A stretch of DNA of 48,003 nt, from contig JAKVCT010000008.1 in assembly GCA_022448995.1 (NCBI GenBank), forward strand, positions 1 to 48,003, in the 5' to 3' direction. Shown one piece after another: positions 8,938-18,103 of the stretch (positions within the stretch are counted from its first letter, which is position 1; the number at the start of each line of letters is the position of its first letter). The notes under the pieces are model-generated. The model saw only the letters and a list, made by a program, of their open reading frames with translations, did no database searches and was not told the origin of the DNA. The position numbers and the translations under genes are program-made. This DNA is from Saprospiraceae bacterium (GTDB lineage: Bacteria > Bacteroidota > Bacteroidia > Chitinophagales > Saprospiraceae).

Positions 8938-9207
8938 AAGAAATAGAATTAAAAAGAACTTTTAGGTGATTGTATATATATGTGGAAATATAGCTAAAAA
9001 AGATAGAAAAGAAGTATATGAATAGAAACAATTGTGTGAAAATGGGTGTCTTTTCGTTCTTTTTGGACAAAAAAATATTGATTAAACTTTTATGTTGAAT
9101 AAAGTTTTCATTAACAATGAGTTAGCATTAAAAAGTTTGTTGAATTATTAGACAAAAAAAAGGAAAATGTACAGCTCAGATTATTAAGTAGATAGTGTAC
9201 TTCGTCT

Positions 9208-9366
9208 AGTTAGTTTACGGTAATAGATCTTGCTCGGTAACGTGTATCAATTTTATCTCCAGCATCATTGCTTTGGTATCCACCAATTACCTCTTCCCCC
9301 CAAATAAAATAAGGTCGTTGGATCTTGTAATAATAATAGGTTAATGTTCTACCTGGAATAAGCAAC
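9208..9366 (-). pseudogene. C-terminal gene remnant cut by a mini-hairpin repeat
   Basis: The minus strand has an open frame of about 52 codons with no start codon and protein-like composition, including RLLIPGRTLTYYYYKIQRPY, then EEVIGGYQ and DTRYRARSITVN before the stop. Upstream in frame there is an immediate TGA, and a mini-hairpin repeat (9373-9393) lies a few bases beyond. I read it as the tail of a decayed gene whose 5' part was lost or displaced by the repeat. The parent family is not recognised. Confidence 0.45.
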
Positions 9367-9372
9367 CGTCAA

Positions 9373-9399
9373 TTAGCTTCGCTGAGCCCTTCGGGGTTT
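9373..9399. repeat. Mini-hairpin repeat copy 3 (short)
   Basis: AGC-TTC-GCT (9373-9381), linker GAG and CCC-TTC-GGG (9385-9393) are followed by GTTTTCG. It contains two hairpins only and abuts the gene remnant. The surrounding gene-poor stretch (8938-9952) otherwise holds the direct repeat and hairpin listed below. Confidence 0.75.
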
Positions 9400-9677
9400 T
9401 CGTCCATCTTTGTTGCTGATAACCCATATAGTCCATTTAGTTAAGTTGGGAAAAATACTCTAACTCTTTAGCCAAATCTATTCTTATTTTTTGAATAAAG
9501 ACAAAACAAAAATATCTTGAATAATCATTTACCAACTAAAATCACTTAGAACCTGAAAATTATGATCTGCTGCATGATGTTGAGAATGATTTTTTTACTT
9601 AAAAACGGATATATATTTACTAAAACAAATATTAATTATTTAAAAAGTTAATTGTTCAATTATCCTTTTTGCTCCTG

Positions 9678-9735
9678 AAATAAAAAACACTTTTGTACTT
9701 TTTATTTTTTAAATAAAAAACACTTTCATACTTTT
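9678..9735. repeat. 25-bp direct repeat, 33-bp period
   Basis: AAATAAAAAACACTTTTG..TACTTTT at 9678-9702 recurs at 9711-9735 with two substitutions (TG to CA), separated by a short T-rich spacer. It lies about 240 bp before the outer-membrane protein gene. The function is unknown. Confidence 0.6.
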
Positions 9736-9806
9736 AGTGTCGTTAGCGAATAATATGAACCTGTGTACTACTCATAAAAGCGACAACTTAATACCTATTA
9801 TCTAAT

Positions 9807-9842
9807 TTCTCTCTTAAGGTAAACTATTACCTTAAGAGAGAA
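9807..9842. other. Perfect 16-bp hairpin
   Basis: TTCTCTCTTAAGGTAA (9807-9822) pairs perfectly with TTACCTTAAGAGAGAA (9827-9842) around the loop ACTA. No T-tract follows, and no gene ends nearby on either strand. It lies 110 bp before the start at 9953, so an operator or a 5'-leader structure is as likely as a terminator. Confidence 0.6.
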
Positions 9843-9952
9843 GCAGGGAACTGAATGATCAGTTGATAATTTTCCCCATCAGATTGTATGGTTTGTAGTC
9901 AGTACAGGTTCTTAATTATCCCTGAATTTTTTATCCCTCAAATCTACAAACT

Positions 9953-10864
9953 ATGAAGATTTCTTTTTTTGCATTATTGCTATTACTAAGTTGTACCTAT
10001 TCGTATGCACAAGATTATGTTGATCTTTTCAGATCACAAAACAATTTTGCCTTTCAGAGGAATAATGTTAACTCAGATGGAGCATTTACTAATAATCACT
10101 TAGTTCGAGTGTACCTGCCTGTTCGATCAGGAGATAAGATGGTTTATCTAGCAGGATTTACGGTAGAGAATACAAACTTGCATTTATTTGATCGAAGAAA
10201 TAACCGTGAGAACTTATTCATGGCTCGACTAAATTTAGGGCTTAAGCACAATCACTCTGAAAAATTGACAGGTACGTATCTTGTTTTACCAAAAATTGCT
10301 TCTAATTTAAGCCAAGTTACTGGACGTGATTTACAAATTGGAGGATTAGGACTTTTGGATTATAAGATCTCAGAAACCGTAAAGCTTAAGTTTGGATTGT
10401 ATGTTTCTACTGAGAATCACGGAAGTACAATTACACCACTTTTAGGTCTTTGGTATCGCTCTAAGAATGAGAAATTCTACATCAATGCAGTTTTGCCTAT
10501 CCGTATGGACATTAGCTATAATATTACTGGTGGTTTGAGTGTAGGTGCAGATTTAGTAACTTCTGTTAAATCTTATGATTTATCGTCTACTTCTGTACAT
10601 TCTTATGTTCATGAGAATTCTATTCGTGCAGGTGCTTATGTTTCTTATGGCTTTATGGATAATTCTGTAATTCTTCGTGCACGTGGTGGTTATGATTTGA
10701 CAGATTATGGTTTGTATGATACAGCAGATCCAGTTGGTGGACAGTTATTGTTATTTGAATTATCAGGTGATAACAGAAATCGTTTGAATCCAGAGTTTAG
10801 TGGTGGACCATTTTTCGCAGTAGATCTATTTTATCGTTTTGATCTTAGAGATGAAAAAAAGTAA
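9953..10864 (+). CDS. Predicted outer-membrane beta-barrel protein, 303 aa
   Basis: A signal peptide ends near residue 19 (YSYAQ). The mature protein is made of alternating hydrophobic/polar segments with glycine turns (LGLKHNHSEKLTGTYLVLPKIA, LKFGLYVSTENHGSTITPLLG, AGAYVSYGFMDNSVILRARGG) and ends in an aromatic strand, FFAVDLFYRFDL. This is typical of a small outer-membrane barrel and resembles the DUF6268 group. The exact ligand or function is unknown. It is a single gene with a terminator 32 bp downstream. Confidence 0.75.
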   Translation: MKISFFALLLLLSCTYSYAQDYVDLFRSQNNFAFQRNNVNSDGAFTNNHLVRVYLPVRSGDKMVYLAGFTVENTNLHLFDRRNNRENLFMARLNLGLKHNHSEKLTGTYLVLPKIASNLSQVTGRDLQIGGLGLLDYKISETVKLKFGLYVSTENHGSTITPLLGLWYRSKNEKFYINAVLPIRMDISYNITGGLSVGADLVTSVKSYDLSSTSVHSYVHENSIRAGAYVSYGFMDNSVILRARGGYDLTDYGLYDTADPVGGQLLLFELSGDNRNRLNPEFSGGPFFAVDLFYRFDLRDEKK

Positions 10865-10895
10865 GAGTTTATAGACTTTGATTTTAGCTTATAGT

Positions 10896-10936
10896 AAAAT
10901 GGACAGTTTGATTTTAGTTTCAAACTGTCCATTTTT
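10896..10936. terminator. Bidirectional terminator
   Basis: AAAATGGACAGTTTGA (10896-10911) pairs perfectly with 10920-10935 around an 8-nt loop. The A4/T5 ends give U-tracts both ways. It separates the convergent genes ending at 10864 (plus) and 10961 (minus). Confidence 0.88.
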
Positions 10937-10960
10937 AATTAATCCTTCATCAGATTATAT

Positions 10961-12568
10961 CTACTCAGTATCCTGTTTATTGCGCAAAGCAGTTACATTT
11001 TTGATCATCGTCATAAACTCTCCACGATAACCTAAATCATCTTTGTTCATGGCATTTTTGGCTAGGCTACTCACCATTTTTAAGTCACCTTTGCCCTTGT
11101 AAACGGATTTACTCAAGTCCATACCAAACAGAGCAACCGCAGCAGAGAAACGGAAATTATCCGATTGTTGATTAACATCACTTTTCACTGCCTCAGGCAC
11201 ATAACGATGTACAATCAATTTACTCACATCTTCTTTTGGCTTTTTGTAGCGGAATTTGATACCCAAAAGCTCATTTTCTTGCATCACCAAAGGATCTTTG
11301 GCTTCAGTAGTATCTGTAGATGGGCTAAGCTGTTGGCTAGAAGTCGAACCTGTTGGAATAATCTCATACAAGGCTGTTACAGTGTGTCCAGCACCCAGTT
11401 CACCTGCATCTTTTTTGTCATCGTCAAAATCCTCTGTGTTTAATACGCGGTTTTTGTAACCAATCAAACGATAACCTTTGACCAAAGTAGGATTGAATTG
11501 CAATTGTAATTTCACATCCTTAGCAATGGTAAACAAATTAGCACGCATCTCTTTAGAGAATACTTTTTGTGCTTCTTTTTCAGAATCTACATAGAAATAA
11601 TTCCCATTTCCAGAATTGCTCAATTTCTCCATTTGATCAGCTCCATAGTTTCTCATCCCAAAACCACAGATTGTTAGGAATATATCATCTTTAGCTTTTT
11701 CCTTAATTAATTCAACCAAAGGATCACCATAAATACCTACATTAAAATCACCATCAGTTGCTAAGATTATCCGATTATTTCCATCCGCAATAAAGTTTTC
11801 TTTTGCAATCTTATAAGCCAACTCTATACCTGCACCACCATTAGTTGATCCACCAGAACTTAGACTATCTAAAGCATTAATTATTTTTTCTTTTTCAGTG
11901 GCAGGCGTAGAAGGAAGCACCAAACCAGAAGCATCTGCATAAACTATAATAGCTACTTTATCTTGATCACTTAATTCATCCAATAGTACTTTTAAGGATT
12001 TCTTGAGTAGTGGTAATTTATTTTCTGCAGTCATAGAACCCGAAACATCCAATAAGAAAACTAGATTGGAAGCCTTTAGGTTTTTAGTATCTAACTTTTT
12101 GCCTTGTAATCCAATATGCAACAACTGATGCTCTTCATTCCAAGGGCATTTACCCAATTCTAAATTGAAAGAGAAGGGATCTTCGCCAGTTGGATCTTTA
12201 TAGTCATAAGTGAAATAATTGATAAAATCTTCTATTCGAATAGCACTTTTATCTGGTAGGTTCTTGTAGGTATTAATTTGTGATTTGGCATAAGTATATG
12301 AAGCATTATCTATATCAATAGAGAAGGTAGAAAAGGCTTGTTGCTGAGTGGCATAAAATGGATTTTCATCTGTTTTGGCTTGAACCGTAGGACGAATTTT
12401 TAATTTACGTTTCGTGCCACTTATAGTGACAACTTCACTTTCGAAGATGGGGGCATTTAAGACTCCACCCCTAGACCTTCTCTTGCTGCGTCGTCCCATA
12501 GAACAAGAGTCTAATAATAAGATAATAAAAAGGGAAAAAACTACTAATAAATATATTCTTTTAGACAT
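10961..12568 (-). CDS. vWA / YfbK-like lipoprotein (copy B)
   Basis: This 535-aa envelope protein starts at the ATG at 12568 (MSKRIYLLVV), which gives a signal peptide with lipobox LLDSC. The longer frame from 12610 begins with TTG inside a palindrome. Order of domains: an Arg/Lys-rich linker, the YfbK N-terminal region (ENPFYATQQQAFSTFSIDID, then IEDFINYFTYDY), a von Willebrand A domain with MIDAS DVSGSM near residue 174 and TDGDFNVGIYG, then a DUF3520-type C-terminal domain (ALFGMDLSKS, then MVSSLAKNA). The intact MIDAS suggests metal-dependent protein binding. It is a close paralogue of the neighbour at 12677-14377; the two share long identical stretches such as GKCPWNEEHQLLHIGLQGKK. Confidence 0.88.
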   Translation of the reverse strand: MSKRIYLLVVFSLFIILLLDSCSMGRRSKRRSRGGVLNAPIFESEVVTISGTKRKLKIRPTVQAKTDENPFYATQQQAFSTFSIDIDNASYTYAKSQINTYKNLPDKSAIRIEDFINYFTYDYKDPTGEDPFSFNLELGKCPWNEEHQLLHIGLQGKKLDTKNLKASNLVFLLDVSGSMTAENKLPLLKKSLKVLLDELSDQDKVAIIVYADASGLVLPSTPATEKEKIINALDSLSSGGSTNGGAGIELAYKIAKENFIADGNNRIILATDGDFNVGIYGDPLVELIKEKAKDDIFLTICGFGMRNYGADQMEKLSNSGNGNYFYVDSEKEAQKVFSKEMRANLFTIAKDVKLQLQFNPTLVKGYRLIGYKNRVLNTEDFDDDKKDAGELGAGHTVTALYEIIPTGSTSSQQLSPSTDTTEAKDPLVMQENELLGIKFRYKKPKEDVSKLIVHRYVPEAVKSDVNQQSDNFRFSAAVALFGMDLSKSVYKGKGDLKMVSSLAKNAMNKDDLGYRGEFMTMIKNVTALRNKQDTE

Positions 12569-12604
12569 AGTTGGTGGTATTTTATTGGTATGTGAGAGCT
12601 TTAT

Positions 12605-12648
12605 AAGCAAAGTACAGATCTATTATTTAATAGATCTGTACTTTGCTT
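12605..12648. other. Perfect 21-bp inverted repeat between vWA paralogues
   Basis: Bases 12605-12625 pair exactly with 12628-12648 around a TT loop (core AAAGTACAGATCTATT). It lies 28 bp after the stop of the upstream paralogue and 37 bp before the ATG of the downstream one, with no T-tract. It may attenuate read-through between the two genes or act as an operator. Confidence 0.7.
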
Positions 12649-12676
12649 ACACAGGGAGATAGGGGGATAGGTTCAA

Positions 12677-14377
12677 TTAATTTTCCAAATTGAGTTTGGT
12701 TACAATTTTAGTATCACTTATTAATTGGATAAACTCTTGACGGTAACCATTTTCATCATTGCTTTTTGCATTATCCGCTAATTCACGGACCATATCCAAA
12801 TCTCCATTGCCTTTATATTCAGACTGGCTTAGTTCCATTCCAAAAAGTGCCACTGCAGCAGAGAAACGGAAGTTTTCAGATTGACCATTTACTTGGTCTT
12901 GTACAGTATTGGGTACATAACGATGCACAATCAACTTACTCTTATCTTCTTTGGGTTTTTTATAGCGGAATTTGATTCCTAAAAGCTCATTGCCCATTAA
13001 CTGCAAAACCTCTGAGGTTTTACTCTTATCAGTAGAAGCCGTTAATTCTTGTTTAGATTTAGAACTTTTAGGAATGATTTCATACAAGGCTGTTACAGTA
13101 TGTCCAGCACCTAATTCGCCTGCATCTTTCTTGTCATTATCAAAATCTTCATTGTTCAAAATTCTATTTTTATAACCAATCAAGCGGTAACCTTTTACTA
13201 ACATTGGATTAAATTGCAATTGCATTTTTACATCCTTAGCAATGGTAAACATATTTGCGCGCATCTCTTTAGAGAATACTTTTTGCGCTTCTCTTTCAGA
13301 ATCTACATAGAAATAGTTTCCATTTCCAGAATTACTCAATTTCTCCATTTGATCAGCTCCATAGTTGCCCATTCCAAAACCACAAATAGTTAAAAATATA
13401 TTCTCTTTGCGCTTTTCTTTGATCAATTCCACCAAAGGATCACCAAAAACACCTACATTAAAATCACCATCAGTTGCTAAGATTACACGATTATTTCCAT
13501 CTGTAATAAAGTTTTCTTTTGCAATTTTATAAGCTAGTTCTATACCTGCACCACCATTGGTAGATCCACCAGCTTTTAGATTATTGAAGGCATTCAAAAT
13601 AGTACTCTTTTGAGTAGCAGGTGTAGAAGGCAATACCAAGCCAGAAGCACCTGCATAAACGACAATCGCCACTCGGTCTTGAGCACTCAATTCGTCTAAT
13701 AAAACAGCTAATGATTTTTTTAGGAGAGGTAATTTGTTTGGATTATTCATGGAACCCGAAACATCCAATAAGAAAACTAGATTGGAAGCTTTCAGATTTT
13801 TAGTATCTAATTTTTTGCCTTGTAAGCCAATATGTAATAGTTGATGTTCTTCATTCCAAGGACATTTACCCAACTCTAAATTGAAAGAGAAGGGATCCTC
13901 ACCAGTTGGATTTGGATAATCATAACTAAAATAATTAATAAATTCTTCTGTACGAATACTATTAGGATCAGGGAGTTGATCATAGTTTTGGATCTGTGAT
14001 TTAGCATAAGTATAGGAAGCATTATCTACATCGATAGAGAAGGTAGAAAATGGCTGCTGCTTTACTGCATAAAAAGGATTGTCCTTTACTTCTATTGTTT
14101 TATCAGCTGTAATTGGAGGTGCTTCATCTTCTATTTTAGAGGCAGGCTCAGGTTCAGATGCAATTTCTTCAACCATCTCTGTTTTACCTTTTTTAGAGGT
14201 AGGTGATGGTACTTTATTCATCTCCATCACTTTGGTGTTGTTCATGTGTCTATGTTTTGAACCATCATCTGCACGTTGGCTGAGATCGCTGTTATAACTT
14301 TGACCACATGAAAAAAGTAAACTACCCAAAAAAATAAATAGTAGTAGTAGGTTTAGGTTAACTCGAAATTTGGTCAT
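12677..14377 (-). CDS. vWA / YfbK-like lipoprotein (copy A)
   Basis: 566 aa. The signal peptide ends in lipobox LLFSC, giving a lipid-anchored envelope protein. It is followed by an acidic/Pro linker (EEIASEPEPASKIEDEAPP) absent from copy B. The YfbK N-domain (DNPFYAVKQQPFSTFSIDVD), vWA domain with MIDAS DVSGSM near residue 205, GGSTNGGAGIELAY and TDGDFNVGVFG, and the C-terminal DUF3520-like region are present. It starts 34 bp after the small exported protein on the same strand, and copy B follows after the 21-bp palindrome, so all three may be one unit. The divergence between copies is concentrated in the N-terminal linker and the last 20 residues. Confidence 0.9.
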   Translation of the reverse strand: MTKFRVNLNLLLLFIFLGSLLFSCGQSYNSDLSQRADDGSKHRHMNNTKVMEMNKVPSPTSKKGKTEMVEEIASEPEPASKIEDEAPPITADKTIEVKDNPFYAVKQQPFSTFSIDVDNASYTYAKSQIQNYDQLPDPNSIRTEEFINYFSYDYPNPTGEDPFSFNLELGKCPWNEEHQLLHIGLQGKKLDTKNLKASNLVFLLDVSGSMNNPNKLPLLKKSLAVLLDELSAQDRVAIVVYAGASGLVLPSTPATQKSTILNAFNNLKAGGSTNGGAGIELAYKIAKENFITDGNNRVILATDGDFNVGVFGDPLVELIKEKRKENIFLTICGFGMGNYGADQMEKLSNSGNGNYFYVDSEREAQKVFSKEMRANMFTIAKDVKMQLQFNPMLVKGYRLIGYKNRILNNEDFDNDKKDAGELGAGHTVTALYEIIPKSSKSKQELTASTDKSKTSEVLQLMGNELLGIKFRYKKPKEDKSKLIVHRYVPNTVQDQVNGQSENFRFSAAVALFGMELSQSEYKGNGDLDMVRELADNAKSNDENGYRQEFIQLISDTKIVTKLNLEN

Positions 14378-14411
14378 GCTGTGTTGTTTAGGTCGTTACT
14401 AATTATAAAAT

Positions 14412-14930
14412 TTAACGAATAACAAAACGAACCAAATTAGATGCAGGCAAATTGTTAGCTTCATTTTTCTTAAAGCGAATGGTGTAAGTTCCTGCTTTAG
14501 AAAATTGATAGAAATGATTCAAATCAAATACTTGGAGTTTAAATTTTCCACTAGATAGTTGAATGCTGTGTTTGTCGCATTGGTCAAAATTGACAGTTTC
14601 GCTGCCTTTGTAAGGAACAACTTCACCATTTGCATCCAAAACATCAAAGCAATTATGGGTTAATATTTGTCCTTTTTTTTCCATTGGTGTACCCAAAGTA
14701 CAGAAACCACTACTTGTTTTTCCATTGTTGACTACAGCAAATCTTACTTCGATTCTTTGCCCTAATCTGAAGGTACTGGCAGCTGTTCCAAGTGTAACAT
14801 CTAGGTTGCTTCGCCCCAATAATACCTGACTGAGGTTGATCGGTAATTGGTTGTGTGCAAAGGTTTTAGGTGTACTACAAAAAAAGGATGTTATACTAAC
14901 TAGTAAAAATATAAACTTGGTAAATGACAT
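14412..14930 (-). CDS. Small exported beta-sandwich protein, 172 aa
   Basis: A signal peptide ends near FAHN. The mature protein reads as a single beta-sandwich: LRVRFA-type strand RIEVRFAVVNNGKTSSGF, then LGTPMEKKG, FDVLDANGEVVPYKG, and a last GTYTIRFKK strand. The pattern (threshold LGTPxE, then VPYxG, then the aspartate-rich loop, then GTYT) resembles the N-terminal domain that precedes M35/deuterolysin metallopeptidases, but there is no HExxH and no protease domain here. It is the first gene of the probable unit with the two vWA lipoproteins, so it may act with them in the periplasm. The function is unknown. Confidence 0.7.
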   Translation of the reverse strand: MSFTKFIFLLVSITSFFCSTPKTFAHNQLPINLSQVLLGRSNLDVTLGTAASTFRLGQRIEVRFAVVNNGKTSSGFCTLGTPMEKKGQILTHNCFDVLDANGEVVPYKGSETVNFDQCDKHSIQLSSGKFKLQVFDLNHFYQFSKAGTYTIRFKKNEANNLPASNLVRFVIR

Positions 14931-15003
14931 GATCTAATCAATTCTAGTAAAATAATTATCTTTTCAACAAGAGAATATACATTTTCTATTCCATTGTTGA
15001 TTC

Positions 15004-15141
15004 TTAGTTCGTAGGTTTACTTATTAATTGATAATTAATAAGTAAAAGTATTTTTTCAATTTTAGCTTCACTGAGCACTGCGTGGTTAACTACGTTGAGC
15101 CCTTCGGGGTTAGCTAAAAATTAAAAAATCAACAAACTATT
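15004..15141. repeat. Mini-hairpin repeat copy 4 with side hairpin
   Basis: The inverted-repeat ends TTAGTTCGTAGGTTTA (left) and AAATCAACAAACTATT (right) enclose two parts. First is a perfect 14-bp hairpin, 15016-15029 with 15033-15046 (loop GAT). Second is an array: a degenerate AGCTTCACT, CAC-TGC-GTG (15076-15084), AAC-TAC-GTT (15088-15096) and CCC-TTC-GGG (15100-15108), with GAG/GTT linkers. It fills the gap 14931-15248. Confidence 0.72.
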
Positions 15142-15248
15142 CTTTACAGAAACGCATCGATTAGGTATTTTGTTATTCAATTTCTCAGATGCGAGTCTAT
15201 TAAGGATTGGTGTGCACTGTGATTTTTATTTTGAACGAATATATAAGA

Positions 15249-16253
15249 TTATACACTAGCAGCCTTCTCCTCTGGTAATCCATGTTTTTTATTAGTCATT
15301 ACCAACTCTGCTGTCCAAGTCACAGTACCTGCAAAGTCTGCTTGGCGGAATGGACATTCCTTATTTTGACAAAAATTACAAGAGCTCACAGGGCAAGCAT
15401 CCACATGAACAAAGAGTTCTATTGTAGGATCAATCTCCTTACGAAGCAACGTTTCTAAATTATCTACCTCGTCATGTGCCTCTTGAACATTATAATACCA
15501 AGGTAAGGTTAGATGACAATCTAGGTGTAATTGACTTCCATACTTAATAATTCTTAGGTTGTGTATATCAATCCAGTTTTTGGAACGATTTTGCTCTAGA
15601 ACTTCTGCCACTTTATTAATCAACTCAGGGTCAACTTCATCCATAATTCCAGCAATAGATTCTTTGATAATTGGGAAACCTGTCCAACAGATCAATGCCC
15701 CAAAAAATAAAGCAATTGCACTATCTAAATAGACAATTCCTGTCCATTGAATAATCGCTAAACCAATCACCAAACCTACCGTAGAATAAGCATCAGATTT
15801 TAGGTGTTTACCACTTGCTGTTAGAGCAATTGAATTTTCTTTTTTACCATAATATACACTTACTGCGCCTAAGATATAGTTTACTACGCCAGCAAAACCT
15901 GCAATATAAATACCTAGACTGATTTCCTGAATAGCTTCAGGATAAAAGAGATTATAAACAGATTTACCTATAATCAGCAAGCCTGCTAGTGTAATCATGG
16001 TTCCTTCTATTCCTGCCGAAATGAATTCAATTTTGCCATGTCCGTAAGGATGATTTTCATCTCTGGGCAGTGAAGAAATGTATAAACTATATAAACCAAT
16101 TCCGCCTGCAACCACATTAATAATGCTCTCTAGAGCATCACTCAATATCGTATTGGAGTTAGTTTTTGCATAAGCAAAAAACTTGATGGCAAGCAAGAGG
16201 ATACCCACCATAACAGCAATAAACTGTATGGCTATGATCTTATTCTTGAACAT
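15249..16253 (-). CDS. Cation diffusion facilitator (CDF) family transporter
   Basis: This is an inner-membrane divalent-metal/proton antiporter of 334 aa. Six hydrophobic segments are followed by a cytosolic ferredoxin-like domain (about 205-300). Family signatures are SDALESIINV in TM2 (Asp39), DENHPYGHGKIEF in the loop, and HLKSDAYSTVG in TM5 with the His/Asp pair of the transport site. The second TM2 acidic position of the E. coli YiiP site appears to be Ser, so metal choice may differ from Zn. A Cys-rich tail (CPVSSCNFCQNKECPF) adds a possible extra metal site. The metal (Zn, Fe, Mn, Co) cannot be assigned from sequence alone. Confidence 0.92.
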   Translation of the reverse strand: MFKNKIIAIQFIAVMVGILLLAIKFFAYAKTNSNTILSDALESIINVVAGGIGLYSLYISSLPRDENHPYGHGKIEFISAGIEGTMITLAGLLIIGKSVYNLFYPEAIQEISLGIYIAGFAGVVNYILGAVSVYYGKKENSIALTASGKHLKSDAYSTVGLVIGLAIIQWTGIVYLDSAIALFFGALICWTGFPIIKESIAGIMDEVDPELINKVAEVLEQNRSKNWIDIHNLRIIKYGSQLHLDCHLTLPWYYNVQEAHDEVDNLETLLRKEIDPTIELFVHVDACPVSSCNFCQNKECPFRQADFAGTVTWTAELVMTNKKHGLPEEKAASV

Positions 16254-16332
16254 AGTTAATGTATTTTTGATATTTGTGGCGAAGTACTGAAGTTACTTCG
16301 CTGTAAATAGGAACTTACTTGGATACTAGATT

Positions 16333-17703
16333 TTACTTCTTGTTTTTGTGTCGGTGTTTTTTAGAACTTGTTTTCTTCTTAGGACTTGAGCTTTGGAAAT
16401 AGCTACTTCCTTTTCCTGCAAAGTTTTTCTTACGTTTACGACTCTTGTTTTTCTGTTTGATTTTATAATCCTTTTTCTCATGGAAAGCACCTTGATAATT
16501 CGGATCTTCCTTGCGCTTTTGGCGATCAATCTCACGTTCCATTGCCTGATTTTCTTCAAAAGGCGTTTCAGGAACTTCGATATGCTCAGGAATACTCACA
16601 AAGGGGATCTTCATTCGGATTTTATCCTCAATCTTTTGGATGTGATATTTCTCAGATTTGGTTGAGAAGGTAATTGCACAACCTGTTTTGAACGCACGCC
16701 CAGTTCTACCAATTCGGTGCACATAATCTTCATGTACAATCGGTACATCAAAGTTGATTACATGACTCACTTCATCAATATCAATTCCACGCGCCATTAC
16801 ATCCGTTGCTACCAAAATTCGAACATTACCTTCTTTAAATGCATTGAAGGAGTTGATCCGCGCATTCTGACTTTTATTAGAATGAATCAGGCGAATATCT
16901 CCACTGGTTTGTTTCTGTAGATGCTCAAAAATTTGATTAGCATTCTTCTTAGTTCGAGTGAAAACAATGATTCGGTGAAAACTTTCTTCATCTTTCAGCA
17001 AATCTCCTAGAAGATTCAGTTTAGTTCTCAAATTAGGTGTGAAGTATCTAAACTGTTCAACTGTTTCTACAGGTGTTGCTTCTGGTGTAATCTCAATTTT
17101 GCTTGGAAAATCCATGAAGTCCCAACTCAATTCTTCCACTCTTTCTGAAAAAGTTGCCGAGAATAGAAGGTTCTGTTTTTTTCTAGGTAGAATGTCCAAG
17201 ATCAGATTAATCTGTGGGCGGAATCCCATGTCTAGCATTTTATCGGCTTCGTCCAGTACCAAGATTTCTAACTTAGAAAGTTGGATATTATCCTTTTCGT
17301 ATAATTCTAACAAACGTCTAGGCGTAGCTACCAGAATATCAATCCCTTCTTCTATTTTCTGTACTTGAGCCTTACGTCCCACACCACCATAAATCCCTGT
17401 GTAGCGTAGATCGGTATATTTAGCCAATTGGCTAATTTGTTCATTGACTTGTACTACCAATTCTTTGGTGGGAACCAAAATAATAGCTCTGATCCAATCG
17501 CCCTTTGCATAAGATAGATTCTGAAGAATTGGCAGCACATAAGCTGCTGTTTTGCCTGTTCCAGTTTGGGCAATGCCAATCACATGCTGCCCTGATCGGA
17601 TAGCAGGTACTGCTTTGATTTGAATTGGTGTAGCTTGCTCAAATCCTAGATCTGACAAGGCGTTTAAATATTGTTTCGGTAAGCTTAATTCTTTAAAATC
17701 CAT
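16333..17703 (-). CDS. DEAD-box RNA helicase, RhlE-like
   Basis: 456 aa. The full set of DEAD-box motifs is present in order: Q motif (FEQATPIQIKAVPAI), motif I AQTGTGKT (near 45), Ia PTKEL, DEAD (near 149), SAT (near 182), and, in the second RecA domain, ATDVMARGID and HRIGRTGRA (near 333). A strongly basic tail of about 80 residues (KKDYKIKQKNKSRKRKKNF) should bind RNA. The protein likely unwinds structured RNA in ribosome assembly or cold-related RNA turnover; that is known for the family and not shown here. It is a single gene. Confidence 0.94.
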   Translation of the reverse strand: MDFKELSLPKQYLNALSDLGFEQATPIQIKAVPAIRSGQHVIGIAQTGTGKTAAYVLPILQNLSYAKGDWIRAIILVPTKELVVQVNEQISQLAKYTDLRYTGIYGGVGRKAQVQKIEEGIDILVATPRRLLELYEKDNIQLSKLEILVLDEADKMLDMGFRPQINLILDILPRKKQNLLFSATFSERVEELSWDFMDFPSKIEITPEATPVETVEQFRYFTPNLRTKLNLLGDLLKDEESFHRIIVFTRTKKNANQIFEHLQKQTSGDIRLIHSNKSQNARINSFNAFKEGNVRILVATDVMARGIDIDEVSHVINFDVPIVHEDYVHRIGRTGRAFKTGCAITFSTKSEKYHIQKIEDKIRMKIPFVSIPEHIEVPETPFEENQAMEREIDRQKRKEDPNYQGAFHEKKDYKIKQKNKSRKRKKNFAGKGSSYFQSSSPKKKTSSKKHRHKNKK

Positions 17704-18027
17704 AGTTCTTATGCTCTTTTAGTTGGAGCTCTACCCACAAAAGTAGGTACTTTTAGGATAGAAAAAAAGAGAAAAAAGAACTTTTTTAGATTTTGGCTAG
17801 CCATATCATTTTTTCAAATGAGCCAAACGGAAAGTCCGATAAATAGTGGTTTTTGGCTTTTTGTTGTATTGAAAAAATAATTGGTTGAGGTGAGGGCTTT
17901 TTTTAGACGAATCTAAAAAAATGTTTATGTGGATTTTGGTTTGGATGATTGGGTATTTTATTAGCATAGCATTAAAGTACTATGCTGCTCTTATTTTTGG
18001 GAAAATGATCGGACTGAAGTCCAAGCA

Positions 18028-18057
18028 TTTTTTTTGCTAAGTTTTAGCAAAAAAAAA
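18028..18057 (-). terminator. Terminator of the four-gene unknown operon
   Basis: T8-GCTAA and TTAGC-A9 form a 13-bp stem; on the minus strand it ends in a U-tract. It lies 47 bp past the stop at 18104. The remainder of the gap 17704-18103 shows no gene. Confidence 0.75.
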
Positions 18058-18103
18058 GAAGATCCAAAGCGTGGCATTTTTAATATTGTACTAGTGCTAA
18101 AAC

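Noticed and set aside
15016..15046. 14-bp hairpin as terminator of the CDF transporter
   Set aside because: It is 200 bp past the stop, has no U-tract on the minus strand, and lies inside the boundaries of a mini-hairpin repeat.
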